11,905 bases of DNA. It comes from Candidatus Omnitrophota bacterium. GTDB lineage: Bacteria; Omnitrophota; Gorgyraeia; Gygaellales; Profunditerraquicolaceae. The notes beneath the pieces are model-generated. The model saw only the letters and a list, made by a program, of their open reading frames with translations, made no database searches and was not told the DNA's origin. Where the stretch lies: contig JAHIZC010000229.1 in NCBI GenBank assembly GCA_018814745.1, forward strand, positions 1-11,905, given 5' to 3'. Shown here piece by piece: positions 4,506-11,905 of this stretch. How positions within the stretch are numbered: position 1 is the first letter of the stretch; every line of letters begins with the position of its first letter. Made by a program: the position numbers and the translations under genes.

Positions 4506-6608
4506 TTATTTAAAGAGGGTGTTAGAGATGACAAAAGAGGTAAAAACAATGGAGACCATAGACATAAGTTTAATCAGGATATTAATGCTCGGGCCTGCGG
4601 TATCTTTAAATGGGTCTCCAACAGTATCCCCAACTACACTGGCCTTATGAGCAAAAGAGCCTTTTCCGCCAAGATTACCTTCTTCGATATACTTCTTGGC
4701 ATTATCCCAGGCTCCCCCGGAGTTAGCCATCATTATTGCCAAAACAAAACCGCATACCAATGTACCTATTAAAAGCCCTACTGTTGCCTCTACTCCTATA
4801 AGTAAACCAACCACAATCGGAGCAATAATAGCGGTTAATGAAGGTAGAATCATCTCCTTTTGCGCTGCGACAGTAGCAATTTTTACACAGCGAGCATAAT
4901 CAGGCTTTGCCTCCCCTTCCATAAGGCCAACTATTTCTTTAAATTGCCTGCGTACTTCTACTACGATTTTACCAGCTGCCCTACCTACTGCACGCATGGT
5001 CATAGAGGAAAATAAAAATGGAAGCATCCCGCCGAGAAATAAACCTACCAAGAGATTAGGATTCATCAGGCTTAAAGTCATCTCCTTGCCATATAAAGCA
5101 ACCTGCTCTCTATAAGCAGCAATCAAGGCCAAAGCCGTTAAAGCAGCAGAACCTATAGCAAATCCCTTACCTGTAGCAGCAGTGGTATTTCCTAATGCAT
5201 CTAAAGCATCAGTTCTTTTCCTGACCTCCGGAGGTAGATTTGACATTTGGGCGTTACCACCGGCATTATCAGCTACCGGTCCATAAGCATCTGTGGCTAA
5301 AGTTATCCCCAATGTTGATAATAATCCTACAGCGGAAATCCCCACGCCATAAAGGCCGGCCTGGAAATTAGCCGCTCCTCCGGAAAGAAAAAAGCTCGTT
5401 AAAATTGCTATCCCTATAATAATCACCGGAAAGAAAGTCGACATCATTCCTACGGACATACCGCTGATAATAACCGTAGCCGGGCCGGTTAAAGATGCAT
5501 CTGCAACAGAACGGGTAGGCTTAAAATTACTGGAGGTGAAATATTCTGTTGATAACCCAATCAAGACTCCTGCGATCAAACCAGAGAGCACCGACCAATA
5601 AACTCCTAGATTCTCTACGCCCAATGTAAATCTAATTAAAAAATATGAAGTTACTGCGACCAATATCGCGCTGACAAAAATCCCTTTTCTTAGTGCGGCT
5701 AATAAAACATTCTGCTTTGCTTCTTCGCTGCTTCTTACAAAAAAAGTACCCAATATAGAACAGAAAACCCCTACCGCAGCCATAACCATAGGAACGGTTA
5801 CGCCTGCCACTCCTAAACCAGCGGCTACACCTAAAGCTGCAGTAGCTACTATCGAACCTACATAAGACTCGTAAAGATCAGCACCCATACCTGCTACGTC
5901 GCCGACATTATCACCTACATTATCTGCAATAACCGCAGGATTACGCGGATCATCCTCGGGAATTCCTGCTTCAACCTTACCTACTAAATCTGCTCCTACA
6001 TCAGCTGCTTTGGTAAAGATACCTCCTCCTACCCTGGCAAATAAAGCCTGAGAACTAGCACCCATACCAAAACAAAGCATTGTAGAAGTAATCGCGGTGA
6101 TTTTATCTGTTCCTATAGGTATAGGGTGGCTGGAATAATACCAATCGAGAAAATAATACCAAATACTCAAATCCAGGAGCCCTAAACCAACTACCACCAA
6201 ACCCATCACAGCACCGCTTGAGAAAGCCACACGCAATCCAGAATTCAGGCTCTTCATTGCAGCCGCGGTTGTGCGGTTAGAGGATTCAGTCGCAATGCTC
6301 ATTCCGATAAATCCTGCTAAACCGGAAAATAAACCTCCTGTCAGAAAGGCATACGGCACAAAAATAACTAAATACTTCTTTAATGCCATAATGTATAGGA
6401 TAATAAAAACTACAATAAAGAATATAGCTACTCCTGCATACTGCCTCTTGAGGTAAGCCTTTGATCCGACTTTCACTGCCTGAGCAATCTCCTTCATCCT
6501 AGGAGTCCCCTGATCTTTAGAAAGGATCGAGAAAGCAAGGTAGGCGGCAAATAATAACGCGATTATCGAACCAACCGGTGCCAACAACAATAAATCAAAA
6601 TTACCCAT
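4506..6608 (-). CDS. hppA: Membrane-bound K+-dependent pyrophosphatase, probably Na+-translocating
   Basis: A 700-residue membrane protein with about 16 hydrophobic segments, full length for the family. It hydrolyses cytoplasmic pyrophosphate and pumps an ion outward. The substrate site is intact: DVGADLVGKVE (203-213), DDPRNPAVIADNVGDNVGDV (219-238) and, near the end, GGAWDNAKKYIE and GDTVGDPFKDTAGPS. GNTTAATGKG (473-482) has Ala at the position that is Lys in K+-independent enzymes, so it belongs to the K+-dependent group. The gate glutamate in GADLYESYVGSI (Glu247) sits where Na+-pumping enzymes such as that of Thermotoga maritima carry it. Na+, or both Na+ and H+, is therefore more likely than H+ alone, though this is inference. 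The ATG at 6608 has AGGAG (6622-6618) 9 bases upstream. Pyrophosphate released by prenyl and other biosynthesis would be its fuel. Confidence 0.95.
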   Translation of the reverse strand: MGNFDLLLLAPVGSIIALLFAAYLAFSILSKDQGTPRMKEIAQAVKVGSKAYLKRQYAGVAIFFIVVFIILYIMALKKYLVIFVPYAFLTGGLFSGLAGFIGMSIATESSNRTTAAAMKSLNSGLRVAFSSGAVMGLVVVGLGLLDLSIWYYFLDWYYSSHPIPIGTDKITAITSTMLCFGMGASSQALFARVGGGIFTKAADVGADLVGKVEAGIPEDDPRNPAVIADNVGDNVGDVAGMGADLYESYVGSIVATAALGVAAGLGVAGVTVPMVMAAVGVFCSILGTFFVRSSEEAKQNVLLAALRKGIFVSAILVAVTSYFLIRFTLGVENLGVYWSVLSGLIAGVLIGLSTEYFTSSNFKPTRSVADASLTGPATVIISGMSVGMMSTFFPVIIIGIAILTSFFLSGGAANFQAGLYGVGISAVGLLSTLGITLATDAYGPVADNAGGNAQMSNLPPEVRKRTDALDALGNTTAATGKGFAIGSAALTALALIAAYREQVALYGKEMTLSLMNPNLLVGLFLGGMLPFLFSSMTMRAVGRAAGKIVVEVRRQFKEIVGLMEGEAKPDYARCVKIATVAAQKEMILPSLTAIIAPIVVGLLIGVEATVGLLIGTLVCGFVLAIMMANSGGAWDNAKKYIEEGNLGGKGSFAHKASVVGDTVGDPFKDTAGPSINILIKLMSMVSIVFTSFVISNTLFK

Positions 6609-6653
6609 TTTAAATTTCTCCTTTTATCAGAAAATTAATTTGTAATTGTGCCT

Positions 6654-6681
6654 ATGCTAACATAAAAATATTATAAGTCAA
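6654..6681 (-). promoter_or_regulatory. Candidate promoter for hppA
   Basis: On the minus strand TTGACT (6681-6676) and TAGCAT (6659-6654) are 16 bases apart. The predicted start is near 6648, giving a leader of about 40 bases that contains the hppA Shine-Dalgarno. This would let hppA be expressed apart from the upstream genes, whose last stop is at 6688. Sequence-only prediction. Confidence 0.4.
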
Positions 6682-6687
6682 TATAAT

Positions 6688-6951
6688 TTATTCCAGCTTC
6701 TGTTTATCGTCTACCACCCGTCCTTCTACGTCTATTACATCATCCTTCTGGCCTGGCGCAGAAGCAATCCGGCGCATGAGAATATAGGAATTAAGAAAAA
6801 AGAGCAAAATTAATACTCCTTCTATTAGCAACCAGGTAGTAAATCCAAAGAAGATCCAACCAAAGAAGAAATTGAATACTATTAGTGAAGGAAGTAGACA
6901 TCCTGTCCGGCTTAAGAAGATCATAGAACTCAAATTATCCTTTTTAGACAT
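6688..6951 (-). CDS. Small two-helix membrane protein, function unknown
   Basis: An 87-residue protein of unrecognised family. After a polar start (MSKKDNLSS) there are two long hydrophobic stretches (about 18-37 and 39-59), rich in Phe and Leu. A basic RR follows, then an acidic tail of about 25 residues (DDVIDVEGRVVDDKQ). The acidic tail and arginines suggest that both ends are cytoplasmic. It starts 8 bases after the stop of the methyltransferase gene, and a GGGAG inside the end of that gene is rather far away for a ribosome binding site. The spacing suggests co-transcription. It precedes hppA, but a functional link to the pump is only a guess. Its length, good hydrophobic pattern and clean spacing argue that it is a real gene. 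Confidence 0.65.
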   Translation of the reverse strand: MSKKDNLSSMIFLSRTGCLLPSLIVFNFFFGWIFFGFTTWLLIEGVLILLFFLNSYILMRRIASAPGQKDDVIDVEGRVVDDKQKLE

Positions 6952-6959
6952 AAAGCAGC

Positions 6960-7682
6960 TTATTCTCCCTTTATCATAGGAACAAATCTAACTGGCAGGA
7001 TATTCTTCTCAATTAATTTTCCTTGGCTCTTAATCAATAACTTTAATTCCTGGAACAGGGTTCCTACGGGAACCACCATCCGTCCACCCTCAGCTAGTTG
7101 TTCGATTAGAGCCTGGGGGATCTCTGGCGGAGCTGCGGTTACGATTATCGCATCAAAAGGGGCAAAATCCGGCCAACCTAAATACCCATCTCCTTGTTTG
7201 ACACTAATATTTTTGTAACCTAAATCTCGCAGCAAGGCCTCTGCCCTACTTGCTAATTCTGGCAGAATCTCGATAGTATACACTTCTTTCGCTAATTCGC
7301 CTAATATCGCCGCCTGATATCCGCTACCCGTACCAATCTCTAGAACCTTCTCATTACCTTTTAACTCTAGCAGTTCAGTCATTAACGCGACGATATAAGG
7401 CTGGGAAATTGTTTGGCCGCTACCGATCGGTAAAGGTCCGTCCTCATAGGCCAAATGCCTAATCTTGGAAGGAACAAATTTATCTCTTTCTATGCTACGC
7501 ATTACTTCTACCACTCTTTTATCTTTAACTCCTCTTGCTTCAATCTGTTCACCTGCCATTCTCTCACGTTGCCTCTTATAGTCTACTTTGTAAGTAGCAG
7601 AAGTAACCGCATCTTGTGAAAAAGCTAAATTATAAACCATTAATAAAGCACCAATGAACAATAAACTAATCTTATATCTCAT
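6960..7682 (-). CDS. pcm: Protein-L-isoaspartate O-methyltransferase with signal peptide
   Basis: A class I SAM-dependent methyltransferase that repairs isoaspartyl residues. Counting from the ATG at 7682 (240 residues), SGQTISQP (88-95) is the PCMT signature and LEIGTGSGYQAA (114-125) is SAM motif I. GDGYLGW (164-170) and VTAAPPEIP (181-189) complete the site, and RFVPM lies close to the C-terminus. The N-terminus MRYKISLLFIGALLMVYNLAFS is a signal peptide with a likely cut before QDAV, so the protein is predicted to be exported. Exported PCMTs are known in some Gram-negative bacteria, but a methyl donor in the periplasm is not obvious. An upstream GTG at 7694 would add MGVE; the ATG is preferred because it gives a standard signal peptide. 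The gene lies 26 bases after the nitroreductase stop. Confidence 0.88.
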   Translation of the reverse strand: MRYKISLLFIGALLMVYNLAFSQDAVTSATYKVDYKRQRERMAGEQIEARGVKDKRVVEVMRSIERDKFVPSKIRHLAYEDGPLPIGSGQTISQPYIVALMTELLELKGNEKVLEIGTGSGYQAAILGELAKEVYTIEILPELASRAEALLRDLGYKNISVKQGDGYLGWPDFAPFDAIIVTAAPPEIPQALIEQLAEGGRMVVPVGTLFQELKLLIKSQGKLIEKNILPVRFVPMIKGE

Positions 7683-7708
7683 CTCCACACCCACAGTATT
7701 TCTCTAAC

Positions 7709-8209
7709 TTAAAGCTTCTCCCAATGGATCAGGTCATCCAATTTTCTTTTATCTTTAATCTTAAAGGCATCTTCTGAATCAGGATAACCTAAGGCTATAA
7801 GGCTTACGAGTTTAAAACCCGCAGGAACATTTAAGATAACGCTGACCTGACTGCAATAAGGCTTCTTGTCGCCGGCTACCCAGCAAGAGCCAATGCCTAA
7901 AGCAGTTGCGCTCAAGAGTATATTCTGAGTTGCCGCAGAGCCATCCTCTAAGTAATACTTGGTATCTTTACAAAATACCGCTATGCAAGCCGCAGCACCC
8001 GATAGAAACCTACCATTTTCAGCTAGATCCCCTAACTTACTAAGGAGATCTCTTTCGGTTATAATAATAAACTCCCATGGCTCAACCCCTCTTGCTGTAG
8101 GAGCAAATCTTGCCGCATCCACTAACTTCTGGAGGTCTTCCCTGGGTATTTTTTTATCAGCATAATCCCTGACACTTCTCCTTTTTTTTATTGTCTCAAG
8201 AAAATCCAT
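7709..8209 (-). CDS. Nitroreductase family FMN-dependent oxidoreductase
   Basis: A 166-residue short nitroreductase. RRSVRDY (10-16) holds the arginines and serine that bind the FMN phosphate. APTARGVEPWEF (36-47) is the typical flavin and dimer region, and LSATALGIGSCWVAG (99-113) and SLIALGYP (136-143) are the late FMN motifs. Such enzymes are homodimers that use NAD(P)H to reduce nitro compounds, quinones or enones. Members of this short type are also found as ferredoxin- or flavin-linked enzymes in anaerobes, so the substrate is open. The ATG at 8209 has GGAGG (8218-8214) four bases upstream, a short but usable spacing. The gene is separated from the thioesterase by 101 bases with a hairpin, and is followed closely by pcm. 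Confidence 0.85.
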   Translation of the reverse strand: MDFLETIKKRRSVRDYADKKIPREDLQKLVDAARFAPTARGVEPWEFIIITERDLLSKLGDLAENGRFLSGAAACIAVFCKDTKYYLEDGSAATQNILLSATALGIGSCWVAGDKKPYCSQVSVILNVPAGFKLVSLIALGYPDSEDAFKIKDKRKLDDLIHWEKL

Positions 8210-8251
8210 CTTACCTCCATTTTTTATTTGGCACCTTTAGATATAAACGAC

Positions 8252-8307
8252 AAGGCGTCCTCATAGGGGGGACACCCTTCCGCACGGCTACAAAGACCTC
8301 CCTATGA
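8252..8307. repeat. Hairpin with tail similar to the 23-bp repeat family (possible locus 3)
   Basis: tcataggg (8261-8268) pairs with ccctatga (8300-8307), extended by a G-T and two G-C pairs to 11 bp, around a loop of 25 bases. On the minus strand 8280-8264 reads gaagggtgtcccccctat. This matches the end of locus 1 (aagggtg, C run, tat at 771-787) with essentially one substitution and a shorter C run. On the plus strand aaggcgtc (8252-8259) also occurs at 725-732. It lies in the 101-base gap between the thioesterase and nitroreductase genes. No T tract is seen on the minus strand after the stem. It may be a decayed copy of the repeat, or a weak transcription-attenuating hairpin. Confidence 0.45.
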
Positions 8308-8310
8308 AGA

Positions 8311-8688
8311 TTAGGAAATTTTACTCCGAATTTCTGTTGGAATGGGTTTAGGTTTTAAATTCTTATCTACGCAGGCGAGAATTGTCTTTGCCTGTGAAAT
8401 TATCTTATCGTTCTGATTTTTTAATAGACAGCTAAACTCCATACTCACCTTAGAAATATTGGTAATCTGCGTATCTATCCGCAGTGTATCTGCGTAAAAG
8501 GCGGGCATTTTATAGTCTATCTCCTGTCGGACAACTACGAACAATATGCCCTGCTCCGCCAGTTCTTTTATCAGAACCCCTCTCTCTGCCAGGAATTCAG
8601 TACGGGCCTCTTCGAGAAATTCAAGATATTTTCCGTAGTAAACTACGCCTCCGCAATCAGTGTGATGATAATAGATCTTTTTCTGCAT
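8311..8688 (-). CDS. ybgC: YbgC/FadM-type acyl-CoA thioesterase (hotdog fold)
   Basis: A 125-residue single hotdog domain. The active-site region is YYHHTDCGGVVYYGKYLEFL (6-25). It matches the family pattern Y-x-D-T-D-x-x-G-x-V-Y-x-x-x-Y, with Asp11 as the expected catalytic residue, and continues into EEARTEFLAERG. The enzyme probably hydrolyses short or aromatic acyl-CoA thioesters as a tetramer in the cytoplasm. In many Gram-negatives YbgC genes sit beside tol-pal, which is not the case here. The ATG at 8688 has AAGGA about five bases upstream. The gene begins 38 bases after the permease stop. The hotdog family is certain; the substrate is not. Confidence 0.85.
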   Translation of the reverse strand: MQKKIYYHHTDCGGVVYYGKYLEFLEEARTEFLAERGVLIKELAEQGILFVVVRQEIDYKMPAFYADTLRIDTQITNISKVSMEFSCLLKNQNDKIISQAKTILACVDKNLKPKPIPTEIRSKIS

Positions 8689-8726
8689 TTTATCCTTCTA
8701 ACAAAATAGACTAAATTCTTTAATTA

Positions 8727-10577
8727 TTAAAAATGCTTATCCCTGTGCCTCTTTGCCAAAAGCACTGCATTTTTTAGTTCATTTAAATTAGCAGCACCAA
8801 GCCACTTCTTGTCAAATTCAGTATCCTGAGTAATCTGAGCTATGGCAGCGAGAACTTTTAAATGTAGGTTCCTCTGATCGGGAGAACCTGCCAAAACAAA
8901 AGCAATATGCACAATCTGATCACTGGGGAAAATAATCCCCGTCTTTGCTCTAACTAATAGTATTTTGAAGATATTTTCTCCCTGTACAATTATATGCGGT
9001 ATTGCCAGGCCTTTTCTTATAACCGTGCTTGTATCATTCTCTCTTTCTATGAGCTTTTGAAATAATATTTTGGAAGGCTGATTTAATTCTTTAGCCAAAA
9101 GTTCAGAGCACTGCTTAAAGAAATCTTCAAGTTTCACCGGTCCCTCGATATCTAAAACCTTTCCTTCCTCAATAAGCCTGTGAAACTTATCTTCTACCAA
9201 CTCATCCCTTCGAACGACAATATCCTTTAATTCCACTAAAATAGTATCTGAAGTCAGTTCTTTATCCTTTGATACTAATCTCTCCAGAGCATATATAAGA
9301 GCCGAATCTACAGAGACCCTTTTCTGCACGTAAATTTTATACCAGGCTAATCCTAATAAGAGAAATATAATTGTTAAAAACACTACAAACGACCCCATTT
9401 CAATCAGAAGAAATAACCCTCCGAATATACCTATAATTTGTAGATAGGGATAAAGCGGTGCATGGAACTTCGGCCGGTAACTTAAGATTTTACTCTCCCT
9501 AAATAGAATCAAGGTCAGATTTGCCAATAAAAACAATATAATTAGAATACTGGATGCAACTTTAACTAATAGTTCTAATCTCAATAGTAAAATAACCGCA
9601 ACCATAAACAACCCGGTAAAGAGAATAGAAACATAAGGAGTCTTAAATGTCGGGCTTATTTCCTGGAAAAGGCGAGGCAGCAGCTTATCTCTACTCATCC
9701 CCAGGGGATACCGGGAAGCAGCCATAATCCCTGCGTTGGCTGTTGAAATAAATGCTAAAAAAGCTCCTATGCTGACAATTATCCTCAGTAGATCGCCGCC
9801 GAATACCCCTGCTCCGTCAGATATAGGAGTAAGTGTAGTTCTTAGGTTTTGAGGATCTAGGACTCCCACAGTCACAAAAATCACCAAACCATATATAATA
9901 GTTACAACTAACAACGAAAGAAACATCCCTAGAGGTAGATTCCTCCCCGGATTCTTTACTTCTTCAGCTAAAGCCGCTACTTTAGTTAAACCACCATAAG
10001 AGATAAAAACAAAACTAGCTGTGGTAAATACTGAGTCTATTTTTTCTGGAAAAAACGGATGGAAATTTGAGGGATTGACTTCCTTAAAACCTAATATCAC
10101 ATAGGTAAAAAGTACTACTAACAGGCCAATCACTAATATTACCTGAAATCTCACTGCTTCTTTAACCCCGATTAAATTTAATAAGATAAAGAATAAGCAG
10201 CAAAATAAAGCAATGGTATTCAGGGGTAAATTAGTTAATAGAGTTAAATACGCACCCATCCCGATCAGTGCAAATGCCGCTTTTAAACTCAGAGAAAACC
10301 AGCTGCTAAAACCTGCCATTGTTCCGATTACAGGACCAAAACCTTTCATAATATAAACGTAGTCTCCTCCTGCACGCGGCATGGCAGTGGTCAATTCAGC
10401 CGTACTTAATAGAGTAGGAATACATAAAGCAGCGGAGAGCAGATAAGCTACGATTACCGCCGGCCCTGCCTTAGCAAAAGCCAAGCCCGGTAAAATAAAT
10501 AATCCGGAGCTGATCATTGCTCCAGAGGCTATACAAAAAACGCCTAAAAGATTAAGTTCTCTCTTTAGATACTTCAT
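8727..10577 (-). CDS. APC-superfamily amino-acid permease fused to a C-terminal PTS EIIA domain
   Basis: A 616-residue fusion. Residues 8-415 form an amino acid-polyamine-organocation permease with about 12 helices, starting LGVFCIASGAMISSGLFILPG (11-31), where the GAMISSGLF stretch is the substrate-binding break in helix 1. Residues 420-500 form a charged linker. Residues 501-616 resemble a fructose/nitrogen-type EIIA domain, with the phosphorylatable His528 in GLAIPH and the usual FVLAGSPDQRNLHLKVLAAIA core. The EIIA part suggests that transport is controlled by phosphorylation from HPr or a similar donor; none is in the window. The ATG at 10577 overlaps the preceding gene by 26 bases and has no clear Shine-Dalgarno, so it is probably translated by coupling. 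The transported amino acid is unknown. Confidence 0.88.
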   Translation of the reverse strand: MKYLKRELNLLGVFCIASGAMISSGLFILPGLAFAKAGPAVIVAYLLSAALCIPTLLSTAELTTAMPRAGGDYVYIMKGFGPVIGTMAGFSSWFSLSLKAAFALIGMGAYLTLLTNLPLNTIALFCCLFFILLNLIGVKEAVRFQVILVIGLLVVLFTYVILGFKEVNPSNFHPFFPEKIDSVFTTASFVFISYGGLTKVAALAEEVKNPGRNLPLGMFLSLLVVTIIYGLVIFVTVGVLDPQNLRTTLTPISDGAGVFGGDLLRIIVSIGAFLAFISTANAGIMAASRYPLGMSRDKLLPRLFQEISPTFKTPYVSILFTGLFMVAVILLLRLELLVKVASSILIILFLLANLTLILFRESKILSYRPKFHAPLYPYLQIIGIFGGLFLLIEMGSFVVFLTIIFLLLGLAWYKIYVQKRVSVDSALIYALERLVSKDKELTSDTILVELKDIVVRRDELVEDKFHRLIEEGKVLDIEGPVKLEDFFKQCSELLAKELNQPSKILFQKLIERENDTSTVIRKGLAIPHIIVQGENIFKILLVRAKTGIIFPSDQIVHIAFVLAGSPDQRNLHLKVLAAIAQITQDTEFDKKWLGAANLNELKNAVLLAKRHRDKHF

Positions 10578-11259
10578 CTGGATTTCTGGCGAATGATTTA
10601 CTGATATCCTGACGGGAATAGCAGATTAGAACATCCTTTGCTTTAATCACTGTATCTCCGGTAGGCCCTCCGATAAAAGTTTCTTTTTTATTTACCTTAC
10701 GGTAAATAGCTAAGATAAGCACTCCTTCTTTATCTAATCGTAATGCGCTTAACTTCTTATCAACCAGCCAACTGTCTCCTCTAACAGTAATCCTTGAGAT
10801 AATATAACCTTCATTGAAACCTAGTATCTGCTCATAATCAAAAATCCTCAGGGACGTCCATTTCTCCAGCGCCTTTCTGATTATTTTTCTCATCAACAGG
10901 TATAAATGTTTTGAGCGCGCAATCAGATAAATGATAAGTACGCCGGAAATTAATTGCGCTCCCCTGATTAACATATCTCTTCCCGTTTCTCCGACAAAAG
11001 TCAAAACTAAGGTTGCAACCGAAGTAGTAACTCCCGCGCTGCCGAAAAGGATAAGTATACGGATGATCCGCCTTCTTACAGGATGAGTGACTACTGCTTC
11101 AGACTCAGCAGTCGTAAACCCTACTCCGGAAAATGCCGATTGGGCCTGAAAAGAAGCTATCTCGGGAGAGAGGCCGGTAAGTTCTAAGGCGATTGCGCCG
11201 ATCCTGATAACCACTATAGATAAAAGAATAACAGCCAATAAACCGATAAGTGCTACCAT
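10552..11259 (-). CDS. Membrane protein with TrkA-C (RCK-C)-like cytoplasmic domain
   Basis: A 235-residue protein. Hydrophobic segments lie at about 3-26, 66-88 and 97-115. Between the first two is SFQAQSAFSGVGFTTAESE (36-54), loosely like the pore loops of TrkH/KtrB-type cation transporters; that likeness is weak. Residues 145-220 have the beta-rich pattern of the TrkA C-terminal ligand-binding domain: ISRITVRGDSWLVDKKLSAL, then GVLILAIYR and IKAKDVLICY. Such domains bind nucleotides or ions and gate partner transporters. AAGGAG lies 10 bases before the ATG at 11259, and the gene starts three bases after the response-regulator stop. Overlap with the permease gene implies joint production, so it may gate or sense for that permease. 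The exact function is not known. Confidence 0.7.
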   Translation of the reverse strand: MVALIGLLAVILLSIVVIRIGAIALELTGLSPEIASFQAQSAFSGVGFTTAESEAVVTHPVRRRIIRILILFGSAGVTTSVATLVLTFVGETGRDMLIRGAQLISGVLIIYLIARSKHLYLLMRKIIRKALEKWTSLRIFDYEQILGFNEGYIISRITVRGDSWLVDKKLSALRLDKEGVLILAIYRKVNKKETFIGGPTGDTVIKAKDVLICYSRQDISKSFARNPDEVSKERT

Positions 11260-11262
11260 GTT

Positions 11263-11905
11263 TTATGCACTCCTTAGGATAATTTTGCTGATCAGAGAAA
11301 ATAACAGATAATTCAAGTTAACCGGCTTGATCAGATAATCATAAATGCCTAACTTCATCGCCTCGAGTGCGATATTTTCATCTCCCGAGCCGGTTATAAC
11401 GATTACACCCGTTGCCTCATTAGCCTCTTTGATCTTCTTCAAAGCCATAAGGCCATCCATGCCGGGCATATTCATATCCAGGAGAACGATTATCGGCCGC
11501 TCGCTTTTCACCTTCTCTAAAGCCTCCTCACCACTTCTGGTGATAATCGGACTAAAACCCTTTTTCTTCAAAAAATCTCCGAGTAAAATACAGATCTCCT
11601 CGTCGTCATCAACAATCAGGATACGCTTCCTCGCCTCCTGAGAGACATCTAAGTTCTCGTCAATCACAGAATTTACTATTTTTGAAATTGCAGTAATCCC
11701 CCAGGATTTTCTCATCAGGCCGGTTGCGCCTTCATGCCTGGCCTGTCTATCTAATTCCGGGTCCTCAAGAGCAGTAAGCATAATTACTTTTACCTTAGGA
11801 GAGATCTCTCTCATCCTCTTTAAGGTATCAATGCCGCTTAATTGCGGCATTTTCATATCTAATAATACCAAATCAATTTTTTTTGACTTAAGTATTTTAA
11901 CTCCC
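11263..11905 (-). CDS. Response regulator with two receiver domains (partial, N-terminus beyond window)
   Basis: The frame is open to the right edge (213 visible residues, first codons GVKILKSKKIDLVLLDM), so the gene starts outside. The first receiver domain lacks its N-terminal acidic pair in the window but shows its phospho-acceptor Asp16 in LVLLDMKMP, Thr44 (MLTA) and Lys66. The second domain is complete: VDDDEE (98-103), Asp143 in LLDMNMPGMDG, Thr171 (VITGSG) and Lys193 (IKP). Both have full sets of phosphotransfer residues. No DNA-binding or enzymatic output domain follows the second one, so it probably acts by protein contact or phosphorelay. A TTG at 11871 is only an internal codon. 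It is followed directly by the TrkA-C-like gene. Further domains may lie upstream. Confidence 0.88.
   Translation of the reverse strand, partial: GVKILKSKKIDLVLLDMKMPQLSGIDTLKRMREISPKVKVIMLTALEDPELDRQARHEGATGLMRKSWGITAISKIVNSVIDENLDVSQEARKRILIVDDDEEICILLGDFLKKKGFSPIITRSGEEALEKVKSERPIIVLLDMNMPGMDGLMALKKIKEANEATGVIVITGSGDENIALEAMKLGIYDYLIKPVNLNYLLFSLISKIILRSA

Noticed and set aside
4497..4772. 91-codon plus-strand open frame
   Set aside because: It is antisense to the hppA C-terminus and the repeat, without a ribosome binding site or family pattern.
7692..7694. GTG as the start of pcm
   Set aside because: It would add four residues before an otherwise standard signal peptide and has no better ribosome binding site than the ATG at 7682. 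It remains possible.
11869..11871. TTG as the start of the response regulator
   Set aside because: The frame stays open to the window edge, and the upstream residues (KKIDLVLLD) are a normal part of the receiver domain, so TTG is internal.

Overview
The window looks like a piece of an AT-rich Gram-negative bacterial chromosome. Signal peptides, a periplasmic thiol-disulfide system, a membrane-bound pyrophosphatase and a type II NADH dehydrogenase point to an anaerobe or facultative organism that has an outer compartment and a quinone pool. The gene style (pyrophosphatase, small membrane proteins, single-copy short operons) reminds me of uncultivated lineages such as Omnitrophota, but that is an impression. 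Nothing in the window proves the taxon. No rRNA, tRNA, CRISPR array, phage gene or transposase gene is visible.

Layout from left to right. At 1-503 (minus) is the 5' part of a secreted thioredoxin-like protein fused to a DsbD/CcdA-type membrane domain, cut by the window edge. At 504-785 is a gene-free stretch with a nested inverted repeat, followed by a tandem array of 23-bp units. At 1179-3197 (minus) is a tightly coupled operon of a MenA/UbiA prenyltransferase, a type II NADH dehydrogenase (ndh) and DoxX. Divergent from it, on the plus strand, is a short-chain polyprenyl diphosphate synthase (3244-4284). Together these four genes make and attach an isoprenoid quinone tail, feed electrons into quinone, and add a small quinone-linked membrane protein. 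At 4341-4501 is a second locus of the 23-bp repeat, here arranged as two arrays facing each other and forming a very strong hairpin.

From 4506 to the right edge everything is on the minus strand. In transcription order it reads: a double-receiver response regulator (open at the window edge), a membrane protein with a TrkA-C-like domain, an amino-acid permease fused to a PTS EIIA domain, a YbgC-type thioesterase, a nitroreductase, an exported isoaspartyl methyltransferase, a small two-helix membrane protein and a K+-dependent, probably Na+-pumping pyrophosphatase (hppA). Signalling and transport genes lie upstream, with metabolic and repair genes and the ion pump downstream.

The most notable observation is that ndh is split. 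The annotated frame stops early at 1360, but the missing C-terminal part of the family is encoded in the -1 frame down to 1181. The two frames meet exactly at an in-frame A AAA AAC heptamer, and the restored stop codon overlaps the doxX start (TGATG). This is either a homopolymer error or mutation, or a programmed -1 frameshift. The second notable observation is the 23-bp repeat family found at two, possibly three, intergenic sites. The third is a group of candidate promoters so close to their start codons that the mRNAs of the first genes would be leaderless.
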